Assembly (NCBI RefSeq): GCF_017744675.1
Contig: NZ_JAGIAV010000002.1
Coordinates: forward strand, 186,001-250,000
Length of the DNA stretch: 64,000 bases
Source of the DNA: Flavobacterium sp.
Lineage (GTDB): Bacteria > Bacteroidota > Bacteroidia > Flavobacteriales > Flavobacteriaceae
Reading direction: 5' to 3'
Part shown: one piece after another, positions 43,201 through 50,436 of the stretch
Layout of the letters: each line of letters starts with the position of its first letter
Position numbering within the stretch: position 1 is the first letter of the stretch
Program-made: the position numbers and the translations under genes
The notes under the pieces: generated by a model
The model's database searches: none
What the model was told of the DNA's origin: nothing
What the model saw: the letters and a program-made list of their open reading frames with translations, nothing else

Positions 43201-43334
43201 TTACATGGACCAAATATACTGGCTATGATCCGGAGGTAAGTTCATACGAACAAAACAATTTATATCCGGGAATTGACTTTGGTTCTTATCCAAACTCCAA
43301 AACATTCATCTCGGGCTTGAACGTAACTTTCTAA
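40203..43334 (+). CDS. SusC/RagA-type TonB-linked outer membrane transporter
   Basis: A 1043-residue TonB-dependent transporter. After the signal peptide (MKKKLNIHILLFLLLTTAGIQAQ) come a carboxypeptidase-D-like regulatory domain (TVVDAITNQPIIGASVTIKG), a TonB-box-like segment, and the plug with LRGAVAGVVVTQSSGRPGAS and VLKDASATAIYGSRGANGVVIITTK. The 22-strand barrel ends in a Phe-terminated last strand (GLNVTF). It works with SusD (43351) to import a ligand; the sulfatases downstream suggest a sulfate ester. It is preceded by the Cys-rich leader, unlike usual polysaccharide loci, which have sigma/anti-sigma or hybrid sensors. Confidence 0.93.
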   Translation: MKKKLNIHILLFLLLTTAGIQAQNTTPLIQSKLDGTVVDAITNQPIIGASVTIKGTTHGVVTDTEGKFYFQTGQKFPYTLIVSYIGYKKLEIVVEKNPVIINLKEERQELDELVVVGYGTQKRKDITGSVASVPKANLSQVTSSADNLLRGAVAGVVVTQSSGRPGASSSVRIRGGNSITAGNEPLYVVDGILIYNDNSNSSAGVTYAGASVNVLSTINPADIESIEVLKDASATAIYGSRGANGVVIITTKKGTKGQDNISYQGYFGFQNISKKLRLMNASEWASLRNDVQASIGQAPSFSPAQIEALKTSGNYDWQSAAFVTAAPVQNHNLSFSGGDEKSRYAVSAGYFDQDGIVLGSDFKRISLRANYERNYSQKFKFGVNANYTNSIANGVGTNGGAAAGRNPNPLVSVVLNAPVVPIKNADGSYNVTNNPYATSVNGYVPNPINDLDNTTNETKLNRILTSLFGEYKFNKELTAKVAVSGDVLNTKQNYYAPSNTTTGAGTKGLASIGERLVTSVLNENTLTYNTNFGQDHKFTALGGYTLQYTKGEVVNAGAQTFVNDNTTYNSIQDGVAVKPYSEAYESVLKSWLARVNYSYKGKYNFTLSGRADGSSRFGSESLWGYFPSAGFSWNITDEEFANNIKGVTEAKLRITAGTTGNQEIGNYLPLASMGSVNYSFGGTLYTGLAPTRLANPDLKWEKTNQYNVGLDLSLLDRKINFVFDVYYKKTKDLLINVPVPLSSGYATVLQNIGGVENKGFEFGLTTENVKTENFAWNSNLVFSLNRNKVTEIGNGVDQFFPVVPNGSLLQQQPVTVKVGLPLGTFWGYRTNGIFQTQEEVNTQPKINSLANTKVGDRKYVDTNGDGVITALDKGNLGTSQPKFVGSFSNTVSYNDFDLNFSFQGAYGGKIFNALNQQLEISTLGTNAAATLNDRWTPTNPSNEIPRASSSPLGIVSERYVEDASFLRLKLITLGYTLPKSTSKKLGVKAVKIYVSAENLVTWTKYTGYDPEVSSYEQNNLYPGIDFGSYPNSKTFISGLNVTF

Positions 43335-43350
43335 GTAAAAAAATATCAAA

Positions 43351-44823
43351 ATGAAAAAGATAATTATAACATTCCTTTTTAGTGCCGGACTATTAATATC
43401 GTGCACCGATCTTGAGGTAACGCCTACCTCTTTTGTAACCGAAGACAATTATTTTGTAACTCAAGATGATGCTACGGCTAGTGTAACTGCGGTTTACGCC
43501 TCTTTAAGTATTGATCCGGGCGAGCAGAGTTTGTTTGGACGAAATCTGTATTTCTTAACCGATATGGGATCTGATTATGCAGCGGCCGGAGTTTCTGCTA
43601 CAAACCCACAAGTTAGAGCAATGAGCAGTTTAACGCACGATGCTACTAATGACCGTGTTCAGGTAGCTTGGAGACAAATTTATAACGGAATCAATAGAGC
43701 TAATGTTTCGATTGATAATATTCCGAAAGTATCAGGTTCTGAAGTAATCAAAACTAGATTGATCAATGAAGCTAAATTCATCAGAGCATTACTTTATTTT
43801 CAAGCTGTTCGTCTTTGGGGCGGAGTACCGATTGTTTTACACGAATCAAAATCAATCAATTTAGGAGATTTAAAAACCAATCGTTCTACGGCTGAAGAGG
43901 TTTACACTCAAATCATAAAAGATTTAACCGATGCTGAAGCATTGCCAAAAACCTATACAGCGGCAGATGCTGGCCGTGCAACTTCTGGTGCTGCAAAAGC
44001 CATTTTAGCAAAAGTATACCTGACTAGAAAAGATTGGCCAAATGCTATTGCAAAATCAAGAGAAGTAATTAATGGCGGTTACGGATATGCTTTGTTTGAA
44101 GATTTTCAAGATATTTTCACTAAAACAAAAAAGAACGGAAAAGAGCATATTTTCTCTGTTCAATTTGAGCCAAATCAGGCTGGAAACGGATCGAGCGGAA
44201 GTACTTTCCAATCTACTTCTTTTACCGGATTTACAGCAACAGAACCAGCCGATATTATTTCAGATGTTGCGTTGTTTTACGATATCTATGCACCTGGAGA
44301 CAAAAGAAGAGATGTAAGTTATGCCAAACAGCTGCTAAATCCATCAACAGGAACGCTTTATACATTTCCTAAACCAATCTTCAAAAAATACTTGGATTTA
44401 AGCAATCTGGCAACTCCTGGAAATGTCGCGATCAACTTTCCTGTTATTCGTTATGCAGATATCCTTTTGTCTTTAGCGGAAGCTATAAATGAACAAGGCG
44501 CACCAACTGCGGAAGCTTACGAGCTAATCAATCAAGTGAGAAGAAGAGCATTCGGCAAACCCATCACAACTCCAGATCCTACAGTAGATCTTGTAGGATT
44601 AAATCAGACCACTTTTAGAGCTGCTATTCAGGAAGAGCGCAAAAAAGAATTTGTTCAAGAAGGACAGCGCTGGTACGATTTGGTAAGATGGGGAACATTG
44701 GTTACTGAAGTGAAAAAAGTAACAGCCAAAAACTCAGTTTCAGAAAGAAATAATCTGTATCCGATTCCGCAAAGCGAAAGAAATATCAATCCTGACGGTT
44801 TGCCTCAGAATCCTGGGTACTAA
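43351..44823 (+). CDS. SusD/RagB-type surface lipoprotein
   Basis: A 490-residue SusD-like protein, lipoprotein signal ending at Cys18 (SAGLLISCTDLEV). It has the helical TPR-type scaffold (INRANVSIDNIPKV, LINEAKFIRALLYFQAVRLWGGVPIV) and the C-terminal RagB signature (IQEERKKEFVQEGQRWYDLVRWG, LYPIPQSERNINP). It binds substrate on the cell surface as the lid of the SusC transporter that starts the operon, 16 nt upstream. Confidence 0.93.
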   Translation: MKKIIITFLFSAGLLISCTDLEVTPTSFVTEDNYFVTQDDATASVTAVYASLSIDPGEQSLFGRNLYFLTDMGSDYAAAGVSATNPQVRAMSSLTHDATNDRVQVAWRQIYNGINRANVSIDNIPKVSGSEVIKTRLINEAKFIRALLYFQAVRLWGGVPIVLHESKSINLGDLKTNRSTAEEVYTQIIKDLTDAEALPKTYTAADAGRATSGAAKAILAKVYLTRKDWPNAIAKSREVINGGYGYALFEDFQDIFTKTKKNGKEHIFSVQFEPNQAGNGSSGSTFQSTSFTGFTATEPADIISDVALFYDIYAPGDKRRDVSYAKQLLNPSTGTLYTFPKPIFKKYLDLSNLATPGNVAINFPVIRYADILLSLAEAINEQGAPTAEAYELINQVRRRAFGKPITTPDPTVDLVGLNQTTFRAAIQEERKKEFVQEGQRWYDLVRWGTLVTEVKKVTAKNSVSERNNLYPIPQSERNINPDGLPQNPGY

Positions 44824-44835
44824 ATCATTAAATTT

Positions 44836-44985
44836 TAAACATATAGAAACATAGAATTTATTCCTTAGATAAAAGAGTTAAGAGAGAAACACATTTCTAA
44901 CACATAGATTGCTATGTGAATTGAAATAAGTGAAACGCCTTTTTAAGACAAAGCAAATCTATAACTCTATGTGTTTAGAAAAATC
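44836..44985. repeat. 'acatatagaaacatag' inverted repeat element
   Basis: ACATATAGAAACATAG and TATAACTCTATGTGTTT form the outer arms, ACACATAGATTGCTATGTG the inner hairpin, with GTGAAACGCC. It is the third copy of the 5940-6086 family and lies inside the operon, where it may attenuate the sulfatase mRNA. Confidence 0.7.
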
Positions 44986-45027
44986 TGATCATTTAAAAAG
45001 AACCTTTAACTAAAAAAATTATAGACT

Positions 45028-46944
45028 ATGAAAAATTTTAAAAATAACATTGCTGTCAAAAGTCCGAAGAAAGGGCTTTTGCTTACGGCATTCCTGATTG
45101 CCCAATTAGGAATAGCCCAGGAAAAAACAGAGTTTAAAGGAACAATTGGTAAAACTTTAGCCGATTCTAAAGAATATTGGCCAGATCCTGTAACAGCTCC
45201 AAAAGGTGCTCCAAATATTGTTTGGATTTTATTGGATGATGTTGGATATGGAGCTGCAAGCGCTTTTGGAGGATTAATCAATACACCAACTTTTGATAAT
45301 CTGGCAAACAACGGACTTCGTTATACGAACTTCCATACAACTGCAATTTGTGCTCCTACCCGCGCCGCTTTATTAACGGGAAGAAACTCTGGAAGAGTTC
45401 ACGTAAGCGGTTTTTCTCATACCATTCTTTCAGCAGGTTTTCCTGGTTGGGACGGAAGAATTCCTGCTGATAAAGGAACTATTGCAGAAATCTTGCGCGA
45501 CAACGGCTACAATACATTCGCAGTTGGAAAATATGGAGTTACGCCAGACGAAGATGCAACAGATGCTGGTCCGTTTGACAGATGGCCTACAGGAAAAGGA
45601 TTCGATCATTTCTATGGATTCTTAGGTTCTCAAACCGATCAATACAATCCTGATCTGGTAGAAGACCAAGCTCATATTAAACCAGACGGACGCCATTTAA
45701 ATGAATTGATTACCGACAAAGCCATTAGCTATATTCAGAAACAGAAAAAAGCGGCTCCAGAAAAACCATTCTTCTTGTATTATGCGCCGGGAGCAGTTCA
45801 TGCACCTCATCAAGTGGCTGAAAAATGGGTTGAACCATACAAAGGCAAATTTGACGAAGGTTGGGATGTTTACCGCGAAAAAGTATTGGCAAACCAAAAA
45901 AAATTGGGTGTGATTCCTCAAAATGCTATTTTGCCAGATCGTAACGCCTTAATTACAGAATGGAAAAAATTAACTCCAGATCAAAAGAAAGTCTATGCAA
46001 GATTCATGGAAGTTTATGCTGGATATTTAACCTATACCGATTACGAAATTGGAAGAGTAGTAAATTATCTGAAAGAAAGCGGACAGTTGGATAACACTTT
46101 AATCTTTGTTGCAATTGGAGATAACGGAGCAAGTAAGGAAGGAACTTTGCAGGGAACTATCAACCAGAGTTTATTTGCTCAAGGTAAAACAGACGAAGAA
46201 AACTTTGAGAGTAATTTAAAAAACATTGGAGAAATCGGAACAGCTAAAGGTTTAAATACCAATTATCCTTTAGGATGGGCTCAGGCAACAAATGCTCCTT
46301 TCAAAAACTGGAAACAAGATGCGCAGTCTGAAGGCGGAACACGCAACCCGCTGATTGTATTTTATCCGAACGGAATTAAAGACAAAGGCGGCATCAGAAA
46401 TCAGTACAACCACGTAACCGATCTTTTGCCTACAACTTTGGATATTGTTGGAATTAAAGCTCCAGAATACATCAAAAATATCAAACAAGATATTATTCAA
46501 GGTTCAACTTTCAAAGCTTCTTTAGACAATCCGAAAGCAGAATCGTTGCATAAAGTGCAGTATTACTACATCTTTGGAAACAGAGCCATTTACAAAGACG
46601 GATGGAAAGCTTCTGCTGCTCATTTACCAGATTCTTTTGCTGTGAAAAAATCTTTAGGAAGCAACGAAAAACCTGCTCCAAGCAACTTCGACACGGATGT
46701 TTGGGAATTGTACAATCTAAACGAAGATTTTAACGAACGTAATAATCTAGCGAAAAAATATCCTGAAAAACTGGCTGAGCTTCAAAAATTATTTGACGAA
46801 CAGGCAAAAGAAAACAATCTATATCCATTGATCGATTGGCAGGATGTTTACAACAGAAGAATTCATAATACAGGAGCCGACAAAGGAAAAACAGTTTCTG
46901 ATTTAATCAAACAGGCGACAAAACCTGGAGGAACAAATAATTAA
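45028..46944 (+). CDS. Arylsulfatase (formylglycine type)
   Basis: A 638-residue exported type I sulfatase with signal peptide ending near AQLGIAQ. The metal site is WILLDDVGYG near residue 66. The maturation motif is Cys108 in CAPTRAALLTGR, where C-x-P-x-R is converted to formylglycine. Other active-site blocks are GKYGVTPDED, FVAIGDNGASKEG and WKQDAQSEGGTRNP. The large inserts fit the aryl/alkyl-type sulfatases related to Pseudomonas arylsulfatase. It releases sulfate from organic esters in the periplasm, downstream of SusC/SusD. No maturase (anSME or FGE) lies in the window. Confidence 0.92.
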   Translation: MKNFKNNIAVKSPKKGLLLTAFLIAQLGIAQEKTEFKGTIGKTLADSKEYWPDPVTAPKGAPNIVWILLDDVGYGAASAFGGLINTPTFDNLANNGLRYTNFHTTAICAPTRAALLTGRNSGRVHVSGFSHTILSAGFPGWDGRIPADKGTIAEILRDNGYNTFAVGKYGVTPDEDATDAGPFDRWPTGKGFDHFYGFLGSQTDQYNPDLVEDQAHIKPDGRHLNELITDKAISYIQKQKKAAPEKPFFLYYAPGAVHAPHQVAEKWVEPYKGKFDEGWDVYREKVLANQKKLGVIPQNAILPDRNALITEWKKLTPDQKKVYARFMEVYAGYLTYTDYEIGRVVNYLKESGQLDNTLIFVAIGDNGASKEGTLQGTINQSLFAQGKTDEENFESNLKNIGEIGTAKGLNTNYPLGWAQATNAPFKNWKQDAQSEGGTRNPLIVFYPNGIKDKGGIRNQYNHVTDLLPTTLDIVGIKAPEYIKNIKQDIIQGSTFKASLDNPKAESLHKVQYYYIFGNRAIYKDGWKASAAHLPDSFAVKKSLGSNEKPAPSNFDTDVWELYNLNEDFNERNNLAKKYPEKLAELQKLFDEQAKENNLYPLIDWQDVYNRRIHNTGADKGKTVSDLIKQATKPGGTNN

Positions 46945-46953
46945 AAAAAACTT

Positions 46954-46986
46954 TTTCAGAGCTATTTATTTCGAATAGCTCTGAAA
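46954..46986 (+). terminator. 13-bp hairpin between sulfatase and DUF1254-like gene
   Basis: TTTCAGAGCTATT and AATAGCTCTGAAA are perfect arms with a 7-nt loop, 10 nt after the sulfatase stop. There is no strong T-run, so it may be a partial terminator or RNA processing site. Confidence 0.55.
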
Positions 46987-47003
46987 TTTAAATTAAGTAA
47001 AAG

Positions 47004-47555
47004 ATGGCAGCAGCAAAACCAATTATTAAAAAAAGCATTTTCGCTTTGGTTCTTGTAGTAATTGCAGTAAGTTTTTACTACCTGACAATATGGGCAACGC
47101 CTTATTATGTGCAGCATAAATTTGCTTCAAAAAACGAAGGTTACGAAAATACGCCTCGATTTGGCGATCAGCCCAATGCAGAAAACAGCAGAGTGATTCC
47201 TTTACCAAATCCTGATTTTTTATACTCTACAATTAATTACGATCTGAAAGAGAACATTCTCAAAATTTCTGGAGTTGTTCCCGATTCAACCTATTGGTCA
47301 ATATCGGCTTATCAGGAAAATACAACCAATTATTTTGTTGAAAACGAAGAAAAAGTGAAATCAAAATTTGAATATTATCTAGCTCCGCAAGGAAGTACTT
47401 CTGCAGCTTTGAAAGATATTCCAAAAGAAAAAATCATTTACAGCCCTACGACAAAAGGATTAATACTTTTTCGCTATTTAGTTTCAAAGGCTTATCCGGT
47501 ACAAACATTAGCACAATTACAGCACGGCGTAACAGTAGAAAAAATAGCGAACTAA
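47004..47555 (+). CDS. DUF1254-like membrane-anchored protein
   Basis: A 183-residue protein with one N-terminal membrane helix (about residues 11-31) and an exported beta-rich domain. VIPLPNPDFLYSTINYDL matches the 'NxDTLYS' core of DUF1254 proteins and YWSISAYQENTTNYF resembles the DUF1214 partner motif, so it may be a shortened relative. It is 25 nt upstream of the DUF1214 gene. In other bacteria these are one long protein, so here the two halves look split. Function unknown; the operon links it to sulfate ester use. Confidence 0.65.
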   Translation: MAAAKPIIKKSIFALVLVVIAVSFYYLTIWATPYYVQHKFASKNEGYENTPRFGDQPNAENSRVIPLPNPDFLYSTINYDLKENILKISGVVPDSTYWSISAYQENTTNYFVENEEKVKSKFEYYLAPQGSTSAALKDIPKEKIIYSPTTKGLILFRYLVSKAYPVQTLAQLQHGVTVEKIAN

Positions 47556-47580
47556 TATTTAAACTTTAAAATCAATTCAA

Positions 47581-48174
47581 ATGGCTTTAAATCAAAAAAT
47601 AAAGAAAATAGCATCCGGACTAGGATTAGTTCTTTTGGCTATACTTTTAGGAAGCGGTGTTGGCATTTATAACATAGCATCAGGAAAAAGCGATTCGCAA
47701 CGCACTATTGGAAACTGGAAAACGGTCGATAAAGACAAAGACTTAAACACAGCCGATTTGCTTACAATTGCCCAAGTTGCCGTTTACGGACCTTATGCAC
47801 TAACTAAAAAAGAAGTAATTTATTTAAGCACAAGTACCGATAGCGAAGGAAATGCAATAGACCCAAAATCAGATTACATTATTAACGGGAAAAAGCTGGA
47901 TGCAAAATACTGGAGCATTACCGCTTATGACGAAAATGGCTTTTTGATTAAAAACCCAATCAATAAGTACAGCTACAATCTAGAAGATGTCAAATATGAA
48001 GCAGACAGCACTTCTTATAAAATCAACCTTTCGGGTTCAGAAAAGAAAGAAAACTGGCTTCCAATCCAGAATGTACAGAAAGCAACTTTGGTCATCCGTT
48101 TGTATTTGCCTTCAGAAAAATTAAGAGAGAACCTAACAGTTGAAACGCTGCCAAGCATTCAAAAAGTGAAATAA
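47581..48174 (+). CDS. DUF1214 domain protein, membrane-anchored
   Basis: A 197-residue protein with an N-terminal membrane helix (about residues 10-32) and a DUF1214-type domain: AKYWSITAYDENGFLIKNPINKYSYN is the family core, followed by SGSEKKENWLPIQ and ATLVIRLYLPSE. The DUF1254/DUF1214 group is a beta-sandwich fold of unknown activity that often accompanies sulfatases and hydrolases. It follows the DUF1254-like gene by 25 nt. Confidence 0.75.
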   Translation: MALNQKIKKIASGLGLVLLAILLGSGVGIYNIASGKSDSQRTIGNWKTVDKDKDLNTADLLTIAQVAVYGPYALTKKEVIYLSTSTDSEGNAIDPKSDYIINGKKLDAKYWSITAYDENGFLIKNPINKYSYNLEDVKYEADSTSYKINLSGSEKKENWLPIQNVQKATLVIRLYLPSEKLRENLTVETLPSIQKVK

Positions 48175-48214
48175 AAATAAAAATTATAACAAAAAACTAA
48201 AAAAATAAATGATT

Positions 48215-48245
48215 AAATTCTACTATATCTATAGAATTAGAAGTT
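48215..48245 (+). promoter_or_regulatory. Partial copy of the sulfur start-site element
   Basis: TATCTATAGAATTAGAAG resembles the first part of TCTATAGRATTRGTAGAG found at the three leader promoters. It lacks the TAACTTTG box and no leader ORF follows. It may mark an internal promoter before the 39-aa membrane protein and the hydroxylase. Confidence 0.3.
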
Positions 48246-48288
48246 ATTTTATTTATTTTTACATTAAAGAATTAAAATTCAGAGAGAT

Positions 48289-48408
48289 ATGAAACGAGTA
48301 GATTATGAAATTATAGGAAAAAAGATTGTCGTTGGGATAATCTTATTTTTGGTTCCGCTGGCCATTTTAGCTGGAGGATTATCACTAGTAAATCAATTTT
48401 TAAAATAA
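48289..48408 (+). CDS. Small single-pass membrane protein, 39 aa
   Basis: A 39-codon frame from ATG 48289 to TAA 48406-48408: a charged start (MKRVDYEIIGKK), a strong hydrophobic helix (VVGIILFLVPLAILAGG) and a short polar end. It lies 6 nt before the hydroxylase gene and may be a small partner subunit. No family recognised. Confidence 0.55.
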   Translation: MKRVDYEIIGKKIVVGIILFLVPLAILAGGLSLVNQFLK

Positions 48409-48414
48409 GAAATC

Positions 48415-49473
48415 ATGGCAATAGTTCAAAAAGAAAAATTAACAAGAGACTTAACAATAAGCTTCTTTATTTATTCATTGCCGGTTGTGGCAATTTACCT
48501 TTATTTTAAGTTGACAGGCGGAGCTATAAGCGAATCGCACTTAACATTACCTCCTTTTTTAGAGTTTGCACAACCTGTTTTTGCTAATATCAGAACTTGG
48601 GGATTAACGGTATTTATGATCGTTTTAGGAATTATAGAATTTGCCGCAGGCTTGTACGATGACGAATGGACTGGTGAAGAACGCAAAATAGATATTGTTT
48701 GTTTCTTAGCGCCAAAATTGCTTCTGCCTCCTGTAATTGCTTTTTTCAGTTTAACAGCTTTACCTTATTTATTGCCAAATTTGGCCAACTCCTTATCATG
48801 GGTTCCTTTTTGGGGCGGCTTTTTCTTAATCGCAATTGCAGATGATTTAACGCAATATTGGTATCATAGATTGCACCATCAAGTTCCGTTTTTATGGCGT
48901 TTTCATAGAACGCATCATTCTGCTCCTTATATGGGAATGGCAATGGCTTCTAGACAAAATTTTATCTATACGGTTTTCTTCTCTCAGATTTATTTGACCG
49001 CTACTTTAACCTATTTGGGCTTAGGATTACCAGCTTTATTCGTATTGGTAATCAAAAGTTTCATCACTTTAGGAGCACACTCAAGCATTCCGTGGGATAA
49101 GCCTTTTTACAAATACAAAGTGCTGCACCCAATTGCATGGGTTTTAGAGCGATTAATTTCGACTCCTGCAACACATCACGCACATCACGCAGATACAAGC
49201 GGAGATGGTGTTGGACATTTTAAAGGAAACTTCGGAAACATGTTCTTTATCTGGGATGTTATTTTCGGAACGGGATTAATCACTCGTCAATACCCAAAAT
49301 CTTTTGGAACAAAATCATACAAACAAGAAGAATGGTATGCGCAGTTTCTTTGGCCAATTTTCAAATCTAAAAAAGAAGGAAGTTCTCTTGCCGAAGGAGT
49401 ACTAGCACTTCCGTTAAAACCTAAAGCTGTAGCAGTAGAAGAAAATCCTGCACCAGTATTAGAACAAGTATAA
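48415..49473 (+). CDS. Sterol desaturase / fatty acid hydroxylase family protein
   Basis: A 352-residue membrane di-iron hydroxylase. The histidine clusters are present: YHRLHHQVPFLWRFHRTHHS (about residues 146-165) and THHAHHADTSGDGVGH (about 257-272). There are four to six membrane helices around them. Family members hydroxylate or desaturate sterols, carotenoids and fatty acids. Within a sulfatase operon it may process the organic part of the sulfate ester, for example a long-chain alkyl or terpenoid alcohol. That is inference. Confidence 0.85.
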   Translation: MAIVQKEKLTRDLTISFFIYSLPVVAIYLYFKLTGGAISESHLTLPPFLEFAQPVFANIRTWGLTVFMIVLGIIEFAAGLYDDEWTGEERKIDIVCFLAPKLLLPPVIAFFSLTALPYLLPNLANSLSWVPFWGGFFLIAIADDLTQYWYHRLHHQVPFLWRFHRTHHSAPYMGMAMASRQNFIYTVFFSQIYLTATLTYLGLGLPALFVLVIKSFITLGAHSSIPWDKPFYKYKVLHPIAWVLERLISTPATHHAHHADTSGDGVGHFKGNFGNMFFIWDVIFGTGLITRQYPKSFGTKSYKQEEWYAQFLWPIFKSKKEGSSLAEGVLALPLKPKAVAVEENPAPVLEQV

Positions 49474-49485
49474 TACTTCTTTGAC

Positions 49486-50202
49486 ATGAAAAATCAAATC
49501 TTAAAAACCAGTATAACAGCAATTGCCTTTTTATGGGCAGTTGCTGCTTTTTCGCAAAATGAAATTCACAGTTCTTTATCGTTAGATTCATTTTATTCGA
49601 AAATAAAAAGCCAGCAGCATCCGCAGATTGTTGATGCTAGAACCCCAGAAGAATTTGCCTTAAATCACATTGAAGGAGCGGTAAATTTCAATCTTCAATC
49701 TGATAATTATGTGCAATCTGTTGCCAAATTAGACAAATCTAAACCTGTTTTTATTTATTCTATTGGAGCTGGAAGAAGTGTCGCTTTAGAGAAAGAATTA
49801 TTAAAAAATGGTTTCGCAGAAGCTTACAGTTTAGAAGGCGGAATTGCCAATTGGATTGGAAACGGAAAACCTTTTTATTCTAACCTAAAAAGCAAATTAT
49901 CGCTAGCAGAATTCAATAAAATAGTTGCCGATAATAAAACCGTTTTGGTTGATATTGGTTCGAAATATTGCGCTCCTTGTAAAAAAGTAAAACCTGTTTT
50001 GGAAACCATCAGATCAGAATACGGAAGCAACTTAAAAATCGTAGAAATCGAGCTAGAAGACAGTCCGCAGGTTATTGCCGATTTAAAAACGGTAAAAGTT
50101 TTCCCGACTTTAATTTTATATCAAAACGGAAAAATTGTTTATAAAAAAGAAGGGATAAATGACTTGAAGAATGAGGTTGATGTTGCACTGGCTTCAAAGT
50201 AA
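49486..50202 (+). CDS. Periplasmic rhodanese-like / thioredoxin fusion
   Basis: A 238-residue exported protein (signal MKNQILKTSITAIAFLWAVAAFSQ). Residues ~30-130 are a rhodanese fold (IVDARTPEEFALNHIEGAVNF, EGGIANWIGNGKPFY), but the catalytic Cys is replaced: the loop reads FIYSIGAGRS with Ser92. Residues ~138-238 are a thioredoxin domain with an intact redox pair Cys162 and Cys165 (YCAPCKKV). It can probably exchange disulfides in the periplasm but not transfer sulfur by the usual rhodanese route. It is 12 nt after the hydroxylase gene. Confidence 0.85.
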   Translation: MKNQILKTSITAIAFLWAVAAFSQNEIHSSLSLDSFYSKIKSQQHPQIVDARTPEEFALNHIEGAVNFNLQSDNYVQSVAKLDKSKPVFIYSIGAGRSVALEKELLKNGFAEAYSLEGGIANWIGNGKPFYSNLKSKLSLAEFNKIVADNKTVLVDIGSKYCAPCKKVKPVLETIRSEYGSNLKIVEIELEDSPQVIADLKTVKVFPTLILYQNGKIVYKKEGINDLKNEVDVALASK

Positions 50203-50214
50203 CGCTTTTAAGCT

Positions 50215-50405
50215 TTGTCAAAGTTTTCTATAAACGTACAGTTTCTCAGGCTGAGCGAAGTCGAAGCCCTGCAATCAAAATCGCCAACCTTCGCGGAGTT
50301 ACTCGTGGAGATTTGCTCTATCGCTCGGGTCTCCTTCACCGAAATGACAAAAAATGCGCGTAAAACTTTGTCTAAGTTTGAAACTTTGACAAAGTTCCTA
50401 TAGAC
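50215..50405. repeat. Repeat mosaic between rhodanese-thioredoxin and sulfatase genes
   Basis: AGCTTTGTCAAAGTTTTCTATA and AACTTTGACAAAGTTCCTATAGA form the outer arms. TCTCAGGCTGAGCGAAGTCGAAG and CTCGTGGAGATTTGCTC words lie between. It is built from the same modules as 18150-18420. Confidence 0.7.
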
Positions 50406-50436
50406 AATTCCATTCAAAAACTAACCAAAACCTCAT

